Source: Lachnospiraceae bacterium | Lineage (GTDB): Bacteria; Bacillota; Clostridia; Lachnospirales; Lachnospiraceae | DNA length: 64,000 bases | Direction: 5' to 3' | Assembly (NCBI GenBank): GCA_022791815.1 | Contig: JAAVZU010000110.1 | Location: 1 to 64,000 of the forward strand | Shown here: in pieces, positions 1 through 7,763 of the stretch | How positions within the stretch are numbered: position 1 is the stretch's first letter | How the letters are laid out: every line of letters starts with the position of its first letter | Notes under the pieces: model-generated | The model's database searches: none | The model's input: the letters and a program-made list of their open reading frames with translations, nothing else | Told to the model about the DNA's origin: nothing | Translations under genes and position numbers: made by a program

Positions 1-1
1 C

Positions 2-577
2 AAGACTTATCTGAATACGGTAAGAAAAGGCTGTACCAATCACTTAGTATCGGCGGAGGCGGTCAATAAGGCAGTGTTCAATGCAATCCAGAAGCATATG
101 GATACCTGCATTGACAAAGAGGAAACAGTAAAAAGACTGAATGCAAAGACGGAAAACCTTAAAAAGTATGATTTATATGGGAAAGAGGCAGACAGGATAA
201 GAAAAGAGCTGCAAAAGACAACAGAAGTCAAGGCAGGCATCTTTGAGGATTACCGTGATAAGCTGATTGATGAAGAACAGTATGTGCAGATCAGCGAGAA
301 ATACGCTGCAAAAATCAAGGAACTGTCTGCAAGGCTTGATGAAATGCTAAAGGCGCAGGCAGAATATTCCAGAGATTACCATATTGACGAGGACTGGAAA
401 GCGGTGGTGCAGAAATACCTCACGAAACGCAAGCTCACCAAGGAAATGGTAGATGCGTTCGTGGACAGGGTAGAGGTACATGAAGATGCAAACATTGTCG
501 TACACCTGATTTATGATGATGTACTGGAAAGCCTGAAAAGCCTGAGTGCAGAAAGAGAGGGCGGTTCCAATGGATAA
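2..577 (+). CDS. Large serine recombinase, C-terminal part (cut by window start)
   Basis: The frame is open from the first bases of the window, so only the last 191 residues of the protein are visible. What remains is the DNA-binding tail of a large serine recombinase: the end of a zinc-ribbon segment (Cys-Thr-Asn-His near the start), then a long Lys/Glu-rich coiled-coil region (roughly residues 50-130), then a basic C-terminal segment ending in a beta-rich stretch. The catalytic resolvase domain would lie to the left of the window. A GTG at 74 is in frame but has no ribosome binding site, so it is not a real start. The gene overlaps the next recombinase by 8 nt and the two are almost certainly co-translated. 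Such tandem recombinases usually excise and integrate a conjugative or mobilisable element. The family call is secure; the individual role is inferred. Confidence 0.85.
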   Translation, partial: KTYLNTVRKGCTNHLVSAEAVNKAVFNAIQKHMDTCIDKEETVKRLNAKTENLKKYDLYGKEADRIRKELQKTTEVKAGIFEDYRDKLIDEEQYVQISEKYAAKIKELSARLDEMLKAQAEYSRDYHIDEDWKAVVQKYLTKRKLTKEMVDAFVDRVEVHEDANIVVHLIYDDVLESLKSLSAEREGGSNG

Positions 578-2144
578 AACAGCAGTTGCGATATACCTCC
601 GCCTCTCAAATGAGGACAGCGACAAGGGAAAACTTGAAGAAAGCAACAGCATTTCAGCGCAGAGGGTACTCCTTACAAGGCATGTAGAGGAACTTATGCA
701 GGGACAGGAATACAGCATCACGGAGTTTTGTGATGACGGGTATTCCGGCACCGATTTCAACAGACCGGGCGTGCAGGCATTGATTGAAGCGGCAAAAAAC
801 GGCGATGTCGGCATGATTGTTGTCAAAGACTTTTCACGGTTTGGGCGGGATTATCTTGAAGTCGGAAGGTATCTTGAATATATCTTTCCAATCTTACAGG
901 TAAGGTTCGTGTCAGTCAATGACAATTACGACAGTAGTGATAAGTTCGGGACAACAGGGGGAATGAGCGTTGCGCTCAAAAACCTTGTTTATGGGATGTA
1001 CAGTGCTGATTTGTCTAAAAAAGTACGGAGTGCAAGGGACACAAGGGTTAGGAACGGTGAGTTTGTCGGTCAGTTTGCCCCATACGGGTACATGAAAAAC
1101 CCGGAAGATAAGCATGAACTGCTGATTGATGAGAATGTGGCGTGGGTAGTGCGCAGAATCTTCCGGCAGGCTGCTGACGGAGTAAGCCATACGGAAATTG
1201 CAAGACAGCTCAATGAGGAAGGAATACCGACAAGGTATCTGTACCACCAGTTAAAAGGCGATAATTTCCCGGATAAACAGCCGCACGTTAAGGTGAAGCT
1301 GTGGGACAACAGTTCAGTCAGGGACATAATTACTGACGAGGCATATTTGGGAACAATGCTCTGGAACCGGGCAAAGTGCGGAATGGACACCAATAAGAAA
1401 CGGGTAGAGCAGCCGAGGGAGAAGTGGATCATTGTAGAAAACCAGCATGAAGCCCTTGTATCAAAAGAACTTTTTCAGAAAGCGAATGATAACATTGTCG
1501 GACGTGATATGAGCGGAAGAGCAACAGGCAGGAGAAATCTCTTTTTTATCTGTGGTTACTGTGGTAAAAGCCTTAAACTTAGAAGTAGAAAAAAAGATAA
1601 GTATTATTGTTCAAGCCGTGTACAGCAGATAGAGAATGACTGCCAAAAGATTAACATTGCAAAGGAAGAGCTGGAAAATGCGGTGTTGTGTCAGGTAAGA
1701 GGAATGGCAGGTATGCTGATTGAAGCAAGAGCCGTCCGCAAAAAGGCTCACAAGCATGACAGGAAAGCAACGCTTGAAACAACGGTTGCTGACAGTATGA
1801 AAGAAATGGCTCGTTGGAAAGACACAAAGCTACACTTATATGAGCAATACAAGGCAGGAAAGATTACCAGAGAAGATTATGTTGCCCGGATTGAAAAAGG
1901 CAGAATAAGAATGGAAGAACTGGATCAGATCAAGAGTGCAGCACTGGAAGAACTGGACAGTATGCAAACAGTATCAGAGAAAGAGGAAATATCGGACGAG
2001 AAACTGGCAGAGTTTTCCGTACTGGAGTCCTTTGACAAAGACAGGTTAAAGATGTTGATTGATAAAGTTGTTGTTTACGGATCGGATGCCATAGAAATTG
2101 TGTGGAAAGTAGGCAATCCATTCAATGCTGAAATCATTGCATGA
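570..2144 (+). CDS. Large serine recombinase (site-specific integrase/excisionase of a mobile element)
   Basis: This 524-residue protein catalyses site-specific DNA recombination through a serine nucleophile. The N-terminal resolvase domain has the catalytic serine in YLRLSNED (Ser13) and the arginine-rich active-site motif SRFGRD. A recombinase domain follows, then a zinc ribbon starting with CGYCGK at residue 328, then a long charged coiled coil typical of the large serine family (TnpX/TndX/Ccr type). I chose ATG 570 because GAGAGGGCGG lies just upstream; the in-frame ATG at 546 has no such site. It overlaps the preceding recombinase by 8 nt, which implies translational coupling. The region looks more GC-rich than the AT-rich genes to its right, consistent with transfer. 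The interrupted aldo/keto reductase immediately downstream suggests the element ends here. Confidence 0.93.
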   Translation: MDKTAVAIYLRLSNEDSDKGKLEESNSISAQRVLLTRHVEELMQGQEYSITEFCDDGYSGTDFNRPGVQALIEAAKNGDVGMIVVKDFSRFGRDYLEVGRYLEYIFPILQVRFVSVNDNYDSSDKFGTTGGMSVALKNLVYGMYSADLSKKVRSARDTRVRNGEFVGQFAPYGYMKNPEDKHELLIDENVAWVVRRIFRQAADGVSHTEIARQLNEEGIPTRYLYHQLKGDNFPDKQPHVKVKLWDNSSVRDIITDEAYLGTMLWNRAKCGMDTNKKRVEQPREKWIIVENQHEALVSKELFQKANDNIVGRDMSGRATGRRNLFFICGYCGKSLKLRSRKKDKYYCSSRVQQIENDCQKINIAKEELENAVLCQVRGMAGMLIEARAVRKKAHKHDRKATLETTVADSMKEMARWKDTKLHLYEQYKAGKITREDYVARIEKGRIRMEELDQIKSAALEELDSMQTVSEKEEISDEKLAEFSVLESFDKDRLKMLIDKVVVYGSDAIEIVWKVGNPFNAEIIA

Positions 2145-2182
2145 AAACCTGTTCCAATCTGCGGAAAGTAATGGTAAAATAT

Positions 2183-2230
2183 GAGCCATAGGCAACTCTG
2201 CCTGTGGCTCGCAAAAAAAATGAAATTTTT
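2183..2230 (+). terminator. Hairpin at the right end of the mobile element
   Basis: GAGCCATAGGCA pairs with TGCCTGTGGCTC (one G-T wobble) around a 4-nt loop, 38 nt after the recombinase stop. An A-run and then a T-run follow. It probably ends recombinase transcription, and it lies just before the point where aldo/keto reductase coding similarity begins. Confidence 0.6.
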
Positions 2231-2239
2231 TTTATTCCT

Positions 2240-2758
2240 TACTTGACACAAGCAGATTTAATGTTGTTACATCATCCTGGAGATAACGATGTCAAAGCAT
2301 ATAAGGCAATGGAAAAGGCGGTGGAGGATGGGAAAATCCGTTCCATTGGTTTGTCCAACTGGTATATTGAGGAATTAAAAGAATTTTTGCCGCAGGTCAG
2401 TATCACTCCAGCACTGGTGCAGAATGAAATTCATCCTTATTATCAGGAAAGTGAAGTTATTAAGTATATTCACAGTCTTGGCATTGTTGTGCAGGGGTGG
2501 TATCCATTTGGCGGGAGGGGGTACACAAAAGAACTGCTCTCAGATAAAGTAATTTCCCAAATTGCAAAGACACATGGAAAATCTTCCGCACAAGTTATTC
2601 TCCGATGGAATCTGCAAAAGGGTGTCATCGTGATACCAGGTTCCAGCAATCCAAAGCATATACAAGAGAATACAGAAATTTATGATTTTGAATTGACGGA
2701 TGAGGAAATGGAACAAATCAATGCTCTAAACAGAGATGAAAAACATGACTGGTACTAG
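2240..2758 (+). pseudogene. Aldo/keto reductase, 5'-truncated by the mobile element
   Basis: About 170 residues match the C-terminal two thirds of an NADPH-dependent aldo/keto reductase. Visible family marks are LMLLHHPG (which carries the tetrad histidine), GKIRSIGLSNW, QNEIHPYYQ and the cofactor-binding stretch VIPGSSNPKHIQEN. Family members are about 280 residues long; the first ~100, with the catalytic Asp, Tyr and Lys, are missing. An open frame continues left to a GTG at 2204, but those codons come from the element's end and do not resemble the family. The product is therefore expected to be inactive unless the element excises. The missing 5' part should lie at the other end of the element, outside this window. 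Confidence 0.85.
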
Positions 2759-2783
2759 AAGTATAAATGTGTTACAGGTCACC

Positions 2784-3116
2784 TTATTCCTTATTTTGTT
2801 CGCCCCAAATACATAACTGGTCTAATATTTCCATGAGTGATTTGCCTTTATTAGACAGACTATATTCTACTTTAGGTGGTATTTGAGGATACTCTTTTCG
2901 GAGGATAAGTTTATCTTTCTCCAATTCTTTTAAAGCATTGCTTAATGTCTTATGTGAAATTGAACAGATATACCTTTTTAATTCACTGTAGCGGACAATC
3001 TCAAATTCCATTAGGCAATACAGAATTACCATTTTATATTTACCGCTAATCAAAGATAATGTATAACTGAAACCAGTATCTTCAAAATTGGAATCCCCTA
3101 TATAATTTTTAATCAT
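2784..3116 (-). CDS. HxlR family transcriptional regulator
   Basis: A 110-residue winged-helix regulator of the HxlR family. It has the usual arrangement: an N-terminal helix, LISGKYKMVILYCL (the family's 'GKW' region), a helix-turn-helix around SHKTLSNALKELEKD, and a wing with VEYSLSNKGKSL. The cysteine that many members use to sense quinones or reactive electrophiles is not in its usual N-terminal place; cysteines here are at YCL, YIC and LCI. It is divergent from the flavodoxin-like gene at 3222, with about 105 bp between them, the standard layout for a regulator and its target. The truncated aldo/keto reductase on the left suggests the set once formed a small detoxification locus. Confidence 0.9.
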   Translation of the reverse strand: MIKNYIGDSNFEDTGFSYTLSLISGKYKMVILYCLMEFEIVRYSELKRYICSISHKTLSNALKELEKDKLILRKEYPQIPPKVEYSLSNKGKSLMEILDQLCIWGEQNKE

Positions 3117-3149
3117 TTTTACACTCTCCTTTTGGTTAGTATCTAACGT

Positions 3150-3165
3150 TAAAGTGCGTACTTTA
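3150..3165. promoter_or_regulatory. Candidate HxlR operator
   Basis: TAAAGT, GCGT, ACTTTA forms a 6-bp inverted repeat centred between the divergent hxlR-like and flavodoxin-like genes. The position and symmetry suit autoregulation plus control of the neighbour. This is inference from position and symmetry alone. Confidence 0.4.
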
Positions 3166-3221
3166 TTTTCATTGCATTTACTGATATGATGATTATAACA
3201 TAATTTTCGGAGGTGTACTAT

Positions 3222-3779
3222 ATGAATAAAAAAATCATAATTCTAAATGGAAGCCCACGGGCAAACGGAAACACAAAAAAGCTGATAGAGTATTTCACTA
3301 ATGGGGCTGAAACAGCAGGAAACGAGGTAATATGTTTCGACTTGCAGAAAATGAATATTCATGGGTGTCTGGGGTGCTGCAAGGGAGGACAAAGTGTGGA
3401 AAGTCCATGTGTCCAGAAGGATGATATGCTCCAAATCTATCCAGCGTATCAATCTGCTGATGTAGTAGTTCTTGCTTCACCCATGTATTATTGGGGAATC
3501 AGTGGGCAGTTAAAATGTGCGTTTGATCGGTTGTTTGCAGTCGCAGAACTTACTCCTAATTATGCCAATCCTAAAAAAGAATGTATTTTACTCATGGCAG
3601 CAGAGGGAAATTCAGAGAGCAATTTTGACCCAGTGAAATCTTTTTATGAAGGACTTACTTCTCATTTGGGTTGGGAAAATTTGGGAATTGTATATGCAGG
3701 TGGAAATATGGATGTGGGAGACATTACAAACAAACCGGAACAACTGAAACAGGCAGAAACTTTGGGAAAATCAATATAA
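3222..3779 (+). CDS. Flavodoxin-like NAD(P)H-dependent FMN oxidoreductase
   Basis: A 185-residue FMN-dependent reductase of the flavodoxin-like/iron-sulfur flavoprotein group. The FMN phosphate loop is LNGSPRANGNT near the N-terminus, and the second flavin loop is ASPMYYWGISGQ (about residues 85-96). It has a cysteine cluster, HGCLGCCKGG (about residues 47-56), in the place where iron-sulfur flavoproteins carry their cluster-binding cysteines, but it lacks the full spacing of a classic 4Fe-4S site. The start is ATG 3222, preceded by GGAGG at 3209-3213; the alternative GTG at 3213 overlaps that site. It is probably controlled by the divergent HxlR regulator and reduces quinones, nitro compounds or similar electrophiles. 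The substrate is not known. Confidence 0.88.
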   Translation: MNKKIIILNGSPRANGNTKKLIEYFTNGAETAGNEVICFDLQKMNIHGCLGCCKGGQSVESPCVQKDDMLQIYPAYQSADVVVLASPMYYWGISGQLKCAFDRLFAVAELTPNYANPKKECILLMAAEGNSESNFDPVKSFYEGLTSHLGWENLGIVYAGGNMDVGDITNKPEQLKQAETLGKSI

Positions 3780-3961
3780 TGAAAAAATTGGTTTTTTATA
3801 AGTCATATTTGTTATGTAACTTTGATTCTTTCTTTGAAACACTTTTTTAAAGCAGTAGCAGGGGTGTGTCACATTTTTATATTGCAGATAAAGAAGTTAA
3901 TATGTTATAATATCTCAGTCGTAATTTAGCAATGTGATTTAAACGAAAGGAACAGAAACAA

Positions 3962-4783
3962 ATGAATGAAGATATTATTTCTACAGATAAATTAAGTATA
4001 ACATTTGGTGAGAAAAAGATATTAGAAGATATTACTTTTCAGGTCAAAAATAAGGAGATATTTGGTTTCCTTGGACCTAGCGGGGCTGGGAAAACAACAA
4101 CAATAAAAATTTTAACAGGACAATTAAATCCAAGCAGTGGAAGTTCTGAGGTAAATGCATTAAAAGAGGAAATAGGTATTTTAAGTGATAACAGTGGAGC
4201 TTATGAAAGATTAACTGTTTATAGAAACCTTTGCTTTTTTGCTGAGTTATCAAAAACAGATAAAAAAAGAGTGGAGGAAATTTTAAAGAAAGTAAAATTA
4301 TGGGAAGATAAAGACAAAAAAGTAAAAGATTTATCAAAAGGAATGAAACAGAGATTATTATTAGCATGTGCTGTAATTCATTCTCCTAAATTACTGTTTT
4401 TGGATGAACCGACTGCTGCCCTAGACCCTGCAACAACAGAAGAGATACATAAATTATTGTTAGATCTAAGAGAGAATGGAACAACTATATTTTTAACAAC
4501 ACATAACATGGAAGAAGCAGATGAGTTATGTGATCGTGTTGCTTTCCTAAATAAAGGAGAAATCGTCGAATTAGGTTGTCCAAGTGACTTAAAACTAAAA
4601 TATGCAAATGATACAGTGACAATCTTATTTGAAGATGATACAGAGATTACAGTAAAAAAAGACATGAACAGTTTAATGGAAATTTTAAAAGAGCATTCAG
4701 ATAATACAATAAAATCTATTCACTCACAAGAACCCAATTTGGCAGAAATATTTTTAAGTTTAACAGGGAGGGAATTAAAATGA
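3962..4783 (+). CDS. ABC transporter ATP-binding protein (ABC-2 exporter type)
   Basis: A 273-residue ATPase subunit that should power the membrane protein encoded directly after it. Walker A is GPSGAGKT (residues 38-45), the signature is LSKGMKQR (about 124-131) and Walker B is LLFLDEPT (about 143-150), followed by the switch histidine in TTHNMEEAD. The C-terminal ~70 residues form the extra domain seen in Nat/Bcr-type exporters. It overlaps its permease by 4 nt (ATGA). The substrate cannot be read from the sequence; relatives export peptides, antibiotics or sodium. The 180 bp before it carry no gene. A TGTAAC at 3815 there resembles the ECF -35 element but has no matching -10. Confidence 0.93.
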   Translation: MNEDIISTDKLSITFGEKKILEDITFQVKNKEIFGFLGPSGAGKTTTIKILTGQLNPSSGSSEVNALKEEIGILSDNSGAYERLTVYRNLCFFAELSKTDKKRVEEILKKVKLWEDKDKKVKDLSKGMKQRLLLACAVIHSPKLLFLDEPTAALDPATTEEIHKLLLDLRENGTTIFLTTHNMEEADELCDRVAFLNKGEIVELGCPSDLKLKYANDTVTILFEDDTEITVKKDMNSLMEILKEHSDNTIKSIHSQEPNLAEIFLSLTGRELK

Positions 4784-5487
4784 GATTTTATAAAATAAAA
4801 GCATTATTTAAACTAGGCTTAGAAGACTTATTAAAGAATATGAATGTATTTATATATATAATTCTGCCTTTGGGATTTGCACTTTTATATTCCCAGATGG
4901 AAGTTATGCCAAAAGGTTATTTATTTTCTATGTGCATTTTATTAAATTTATCCATGGTTCCAGTAGCATTGATGGGAACAATTATAGCAGAAGAAAAAGA
5001 AAAAAATACATTGCGGACTTTAATATTAAACGATGTTAAGGCAACTGAAATATTACTTTCTAAGGCTCTTATATGTATGTCGTTTGTTTTAATCAATAAT
5101 ATTCTTATATACTTTATTGCATCTTTACCTATAAGTACATTTGTTTTATATCAATTGGTTGCAATTTTTGTATCATGTGCAGTAATTTTCTTAGGAGCTG
5201 TGGTTGGCTTGTTTTCTAAGAATCAGATGTCAGCAGGATTACTATCCATGCCATTTATGTTAATTCTTATGGCACCTATGTTTATCCAGATGGTAGAAAA
5301 TAAAGCTATCGGAAACATTGTAAGAGTTTTGCCAACAGATGCTATGATGGAAATTTTTTCACATATATCCGATAGTTCCATGAATTTTTCAAATGTTGGA
5401 GTACCTTTTTTAATTATTGCAATATGGTTTGTAGGAAGTATTGTTTTATTTAACATAGCATATAAAAAAGTTGGAGTAGATAATTAA
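4780..5487 (+). CDS. ABC-2 type transporter permease
   Basis: A 235-residue integral membrane protein with about six hydrophobic segments. A cytoplasmic loop, GTIIAEEKEKNTLRTLIL, matches the conserved E-x-G/N-T 'coupling' region of ABC-2 permeases. It starts inside the last codons of the ATPase gene (ATGA overlap), so the two form one translational unit and presumably one exporter. A strong terminator follows. Nothing in the sequence identifies the substrate, and no dedicated immunity or precursor gene is adjacent. Confidence 0.88.
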   Translation: MRFYKIKALFKLGLEDLLKNMNVFIYIILPLGFALLYSQMEVMPKGYLFSMCILLNLSMVPVALMGTIIAEEKEKNTLRTLILNDVKATEILLSKALICMSFVLINNILIYFIASLPISTFVLYQLVAIFVSCAVIFLGAVVGLFSKNQMSAGLLSMPFMLILMAPMFIQMVENKAIGNIVRVLPTDAMMEIFSHISDSSMNFSNVGVPFLIIAIWFVGSIVLFNIAYKKVGVDN

Positions 5488-5531
5488 AGGATTGTGAAGT
5501 GCATAATATTTAATTCATATAAGCTTTTATA

Positions 5532-5580
5532 TAAATGCTATTAAGGATATTGTAAAATATCTTTAATGGCATTTTTTATT
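5532..5580 (+). terminator. Terminator after the ABC exporter operon
   Basis: AAATGCTATTAAGGATAT pairs with ATATCTTTAATGGCATTT and is followed by a T-run. It separates the exporter operon from the structured RNA and sigma factor region. Confidence 0.8.
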
Positions 5581-5705
5581 TGGATTCAATTATTTGGGTT
5601 TATTTTGTCCAGAACCAATATTACATATTTTAGCGATTTTTCTTATATGCTGACGGTATACTATAAGCTAAGTAATAAGTGAATAGATTATTTTGTATAT
5701 AAAAC

Positions 5706-5910
5706 TTACATGCTGCCTTCAGCAGCAACACCATGAATGAAAGTGTCGGTTACTATGCACTATGTACTCTTGTAACCGTTTGATGTGTATTTGTATTCCG
5801 AGCTGTCGCTCTACATACTCATACGCATCAGGTTCTACGATAGATATAGCAGTTGGTTTTTGTGCAAGCACAAATCAACTGTATATATATTGATAACACT
5901 TTCATAGTAA
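5706..5910 (+). ncRNA. Candidate structured RNA upstream of the ECF sigma gene
   Basis: No protein is supported here, but the sequence folds on paper into a closed multi-branch structure. ATGAAAGTGT (5737-5746) pairs perfectly with ACACTTTCAT (5896-5905). Inside it, CGGTTAC (5747-5753) pairs with GTAACCG (5772-5778). GATGTGTAT (5782-5790) pairs with ATACGCATC (5821-5829) and encloses TGTA/TACA and GAGC/GCTC. CAGTTG (5850-5855) pairs with CAACTG (5876-5881) and encloses TGTG/CACA with a CAAG loop. A small hairpin TGCTG/CAGCA lies just 5'. The segment looks less AT-rich than its surroundings. It may be a free-standing small RNA or a leader. I do not recognise the family. Confidence 0.55.
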
Positions 5911-5919
5911 ATAAAAAAA

Positions 5920-5950
5920 TGTAACTTTTTTATTCTTTGTTGTGTCTAAT
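5920..5950 (+). promoter_or_regulatory. ECF-type promoter, copy 1 (sigma autoregulation)
   Basis: TGTAAC (5920-5925), 17 nt, TGTCTAAT (5943-5950). ECF promoters typically have an AAC-containing -35 and a CGTC-like -10, and ECF sigma genes commonly transcribe themselves. The same two boxes with the same 17-nt spacing recur at 7496 and 12678, which makes chance unlikely. Confidence 0.7.
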
Positions 5951-5974
5951 ATTAAGAAAGGAGGAAACTAAAAG

Positions 5975-6487
5975 ATGGAAAAAAGTGCTAATATGGAAGA
6001 GTACCTTACTTTTCTTATGAACAGTTATGGAAATAGTGTGTTCCGAATGTGTTATGTATATCTAAAAGATTACCAGTTAGCTGAAGATGTGGCACAGGAG
6101 ACTTTTATTCGGGTATATCAACATTATGATAATTTTCATAACCAATCATCTATTAAAACATGGATTATTCAGATTGCCATTAATCTATGTAAGAACCAGA
6201 TGAGGACACATTGGTGGAAAAACCGGTTTCATCAAGTGTGTTTGGAAATAGAAGAAGAAACAACAGAGTGTTACGATTCTATTTTGAATGGGCAATTAAT
6301 ACTTGAGGAAATCAGTAAGTTATCTGTTAAGTATAGAGAGGTGATACTTCTTTATTATTATCAAGAGCTAACGATCCCTGAGATATCAAAAGTATTGGAT
6401 GTGAAAGAATCTACAGTTAAAGCAAGGCTTGTAAGAGCAAGGGAAAAGCTAAAACCAAGATTAAGGGAGGTGTTATGGGATGAATGA
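5975..6487 (+). CDS. ECF-family RNA polymerase sigma factor
   Basis: A 170-residue extracytoplasmic-function sigma factor. Region 2 (about residues 8-75) includes the DxxQETF motif as EDVAQETFIRVYQ. Region 4 (about 110-165) includes YREVILLYYYQELTIPEIS and the recognition helix VKESTVKARLVRAREKL. The start ATG at 5975 has AAGGAGG upstream. It overlaps the next gene by 8 nt, the usual coupling of an ECF sigma with its anti-sigma. It is probably autoregulated through the promoter at 5920 and likely acts at the two sister promoters at 7496 and 12678 (inference). Decayed copies of its own 5' end lie after both of those promoters. Confidence 0.93.
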   Translation: MEKSANMEEYLTFLMNSYGNSVFRMCYVYLKDYQLAEDVAQETFIRVYQHYDNFHNQSSIKTWIIQIAINLCKNQMRTHWWKNRFHQVCLEIEEETTECYDSILNGQLILEEISKLSVKYREVILLYYYQELTIPEISKVLDVKESTVKARLVRAREKLKPRLREVLWDE

Positions 6488-7436
6488 ATGGAAGGATGTG
6501 CTGGATAGTAGACTGAAAGACATAACATTTTCACAGCAAATGAAAAATAAAGTATTAGAGGAATGTAGACAATCAAGGAATGCTGGTCAGAAGAACAGGC
6601 ACTTTTATAGGAGAGCATTAGTTCCTATAACCTTTTTTCTTGTATTTTGTATTAGTATCACTGTAGCAATCAAAGGTTTACAAAGTAATGAGATGGCAGG
6701 AGAAAAAGTCTTATTGGTACCCAATATAGAATATTCTCAATATGATGTTACAGGAGATGGAGAAACAGATATTGTGAAAGTAAAGATAAAGAATATTGCA
6801 GATAATGAGGAAAGTGGAGAAATACAAGTTTTTGTCAATGATAAAATAGTATTTGAACAAAAGAGGGAGTGGAGTCCAGGTTGGAATGTACAATTAATAA
6901 AATTGGCAAATGGAAAAGTATTTTTTGATATTGAAAGTGAAATTGGGGGGGATTCTAATTGCATACATCAGCTTTATAGTTTTGAAGGTGGAAAATTAAA
7001 GAGTATATATGATTTCCAGAAGTATTATAGCGAATATGCAGAAAGGTATCATGTTGATGTTAGTAATGTTTCTGGTAATACATTAGAGACAGCAGTAATA
7101 GCACAATTCTATATAACAGGATTTATGCAATTTGATATGAAATTGGACTATAAAGGCGAAAAATTTGAAAAAATATCAAACACATTTACTCCAAACTACA
7201 AGGCAATGTCAATGGAAAATAAGTGGACAGCAGATAAGACAACTACAGTGTATAAGAATGTTGGTTCTAAAAAAATTGCTTATACATTAAAGAAAGGAAA
7301 TGCAGTTAAGTTAAATAAAATTATTTATGAAAAAAATAAAGTTTATTTCCAGTTAGAGAACAACAAAGGAGAAAACGGTTATATTGCATCATCTAAAAGT
7401 GCAGGTTATTTTAACGAAGCGAGGGTATCACAATAA
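6480..7436 (+). CDS. Probable membrane-anchored anti-sigma partner with SH3-like C-terminus
   Basis: A 318-residue single-pass membrane protein. Residues 1-44 are cytoplasmic and charged, the place where an anti-sigma factor would grip its sigma, but I see no classical ZAS zinc motif. A membrane segment spans about residues 45-65. The outside part begins with a calcium-loop-like motif, DVTGDGETD, followed by about 150 residues of beta-rich sequence. A C-terminal SH3b-like module (about 255-318) contains LKKGNAVKLNKIIYEKNKVYF. The anti-sigma role is inferred from the 8-nt overlap with the sigma gene and the membrane topology. The extracellular part is closely paralogous to the secreted protein at 7764, and both end in EARVSQ. 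The outer domain may sense a cell-wall or surface ligand. Confidence 0.75.
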   Translation: MNEWKDVLDSRLKDITFSQQMKNKVLEECRQSRNAGQKNRHFYRRALVPITFFLVFCISITVAIKGLQSNEMAGEKVLLVPNIEYSQYDVTGDGETDIVKVKIKNIADNEESGEIQVFVNDKIVFEQKREWSPGWNVQLIKLANGKVFFDIESEIGGDSNCIHQLYSFEGGKLKSIYDFQKYYSEYAERYHVDVSNVSGNTLETAVIAQFYITGFMQFDMKLDYKGEKFEKISNTFTPNYKAMSMENKWTADKTTTVYKNVGSKKIAYTLKKGNAVKLNKIIYEKNKVYFQLENNKGENGYIASSKSAGYFNEARVSQ

Positions 7437-7495
7437 AAAAGAGTTCTTTAAAATTATATTTTTTAAGACTTTAAATAGTTAAAAAAATAAAAAAA

Positions 7496-7526
7496 TGTAA
7501 CTTTTTTATTTTTTGTTGTGTCTAAT
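7496..7526 (+). promoter_or_regulatory. ECF-type promoter, copy 2
   Basis: TGTAAC (7496-7501), 17 nt, TGTCTAAT (7519-7526), nearly identical to copy 1 including the flanking A- and T-runs, and followed by the same GAAAGGAGGAAA ribosome-binding context. It should transcribe the sigma remnant and the secreted paralogue at 7764. Confidence 0.65.
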
Positions 7527-7539
7527 AAATGAAAGGAGG

Positions 7540-7745
7540 AAAGAAAAAGAATAAGAATAGCACATTACCTTTCTTATAAATTAATAAGCATGAAAATAGT
7601 GTAGATTTTAAATGTGCTAGATATATCAAGAGTATTATCAGTTAATTCAAATGTGGAACAGAAAGTTCTTGTTTGAGTATAACAAGATTATGGATATAGA
7701 AGTATTCAAGAGTGATGATATGAATTTCTGCGCTATATAAATTTT
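7540..7745 (+). pseudogene. Decayed copy of the ECF sigma factor gene
   Basis: The sequence after promoter copy 2 aligns by eye with the first ~170 bp of the intact sigma gene. For example, AATGTGCTAGATATATC here matches AATGTGTTATGTATATC there, TTATCAGTTA matches TTACCAGTTA, and ATGTGGAACAG matches ATGTGGCACAG. The start codon region is lost and several in-frame stops are present. The rest of the gene, including region 4, is deleted, so the secreted paralogue now follows directly. It is a remnant and not expected to encode protein. Confidence 0.75.
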
Positions 7746-7763
7746 ATGAAGGAGAAGACGGTT

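Noticed and set aside
3815..3850. A fourth ECF promoter before the ABC exporter
   Set aside because: TGTAAC is present with the right following T-run, but the sequence 17 nt later is AACACTTT rather than TGTCTAAT.
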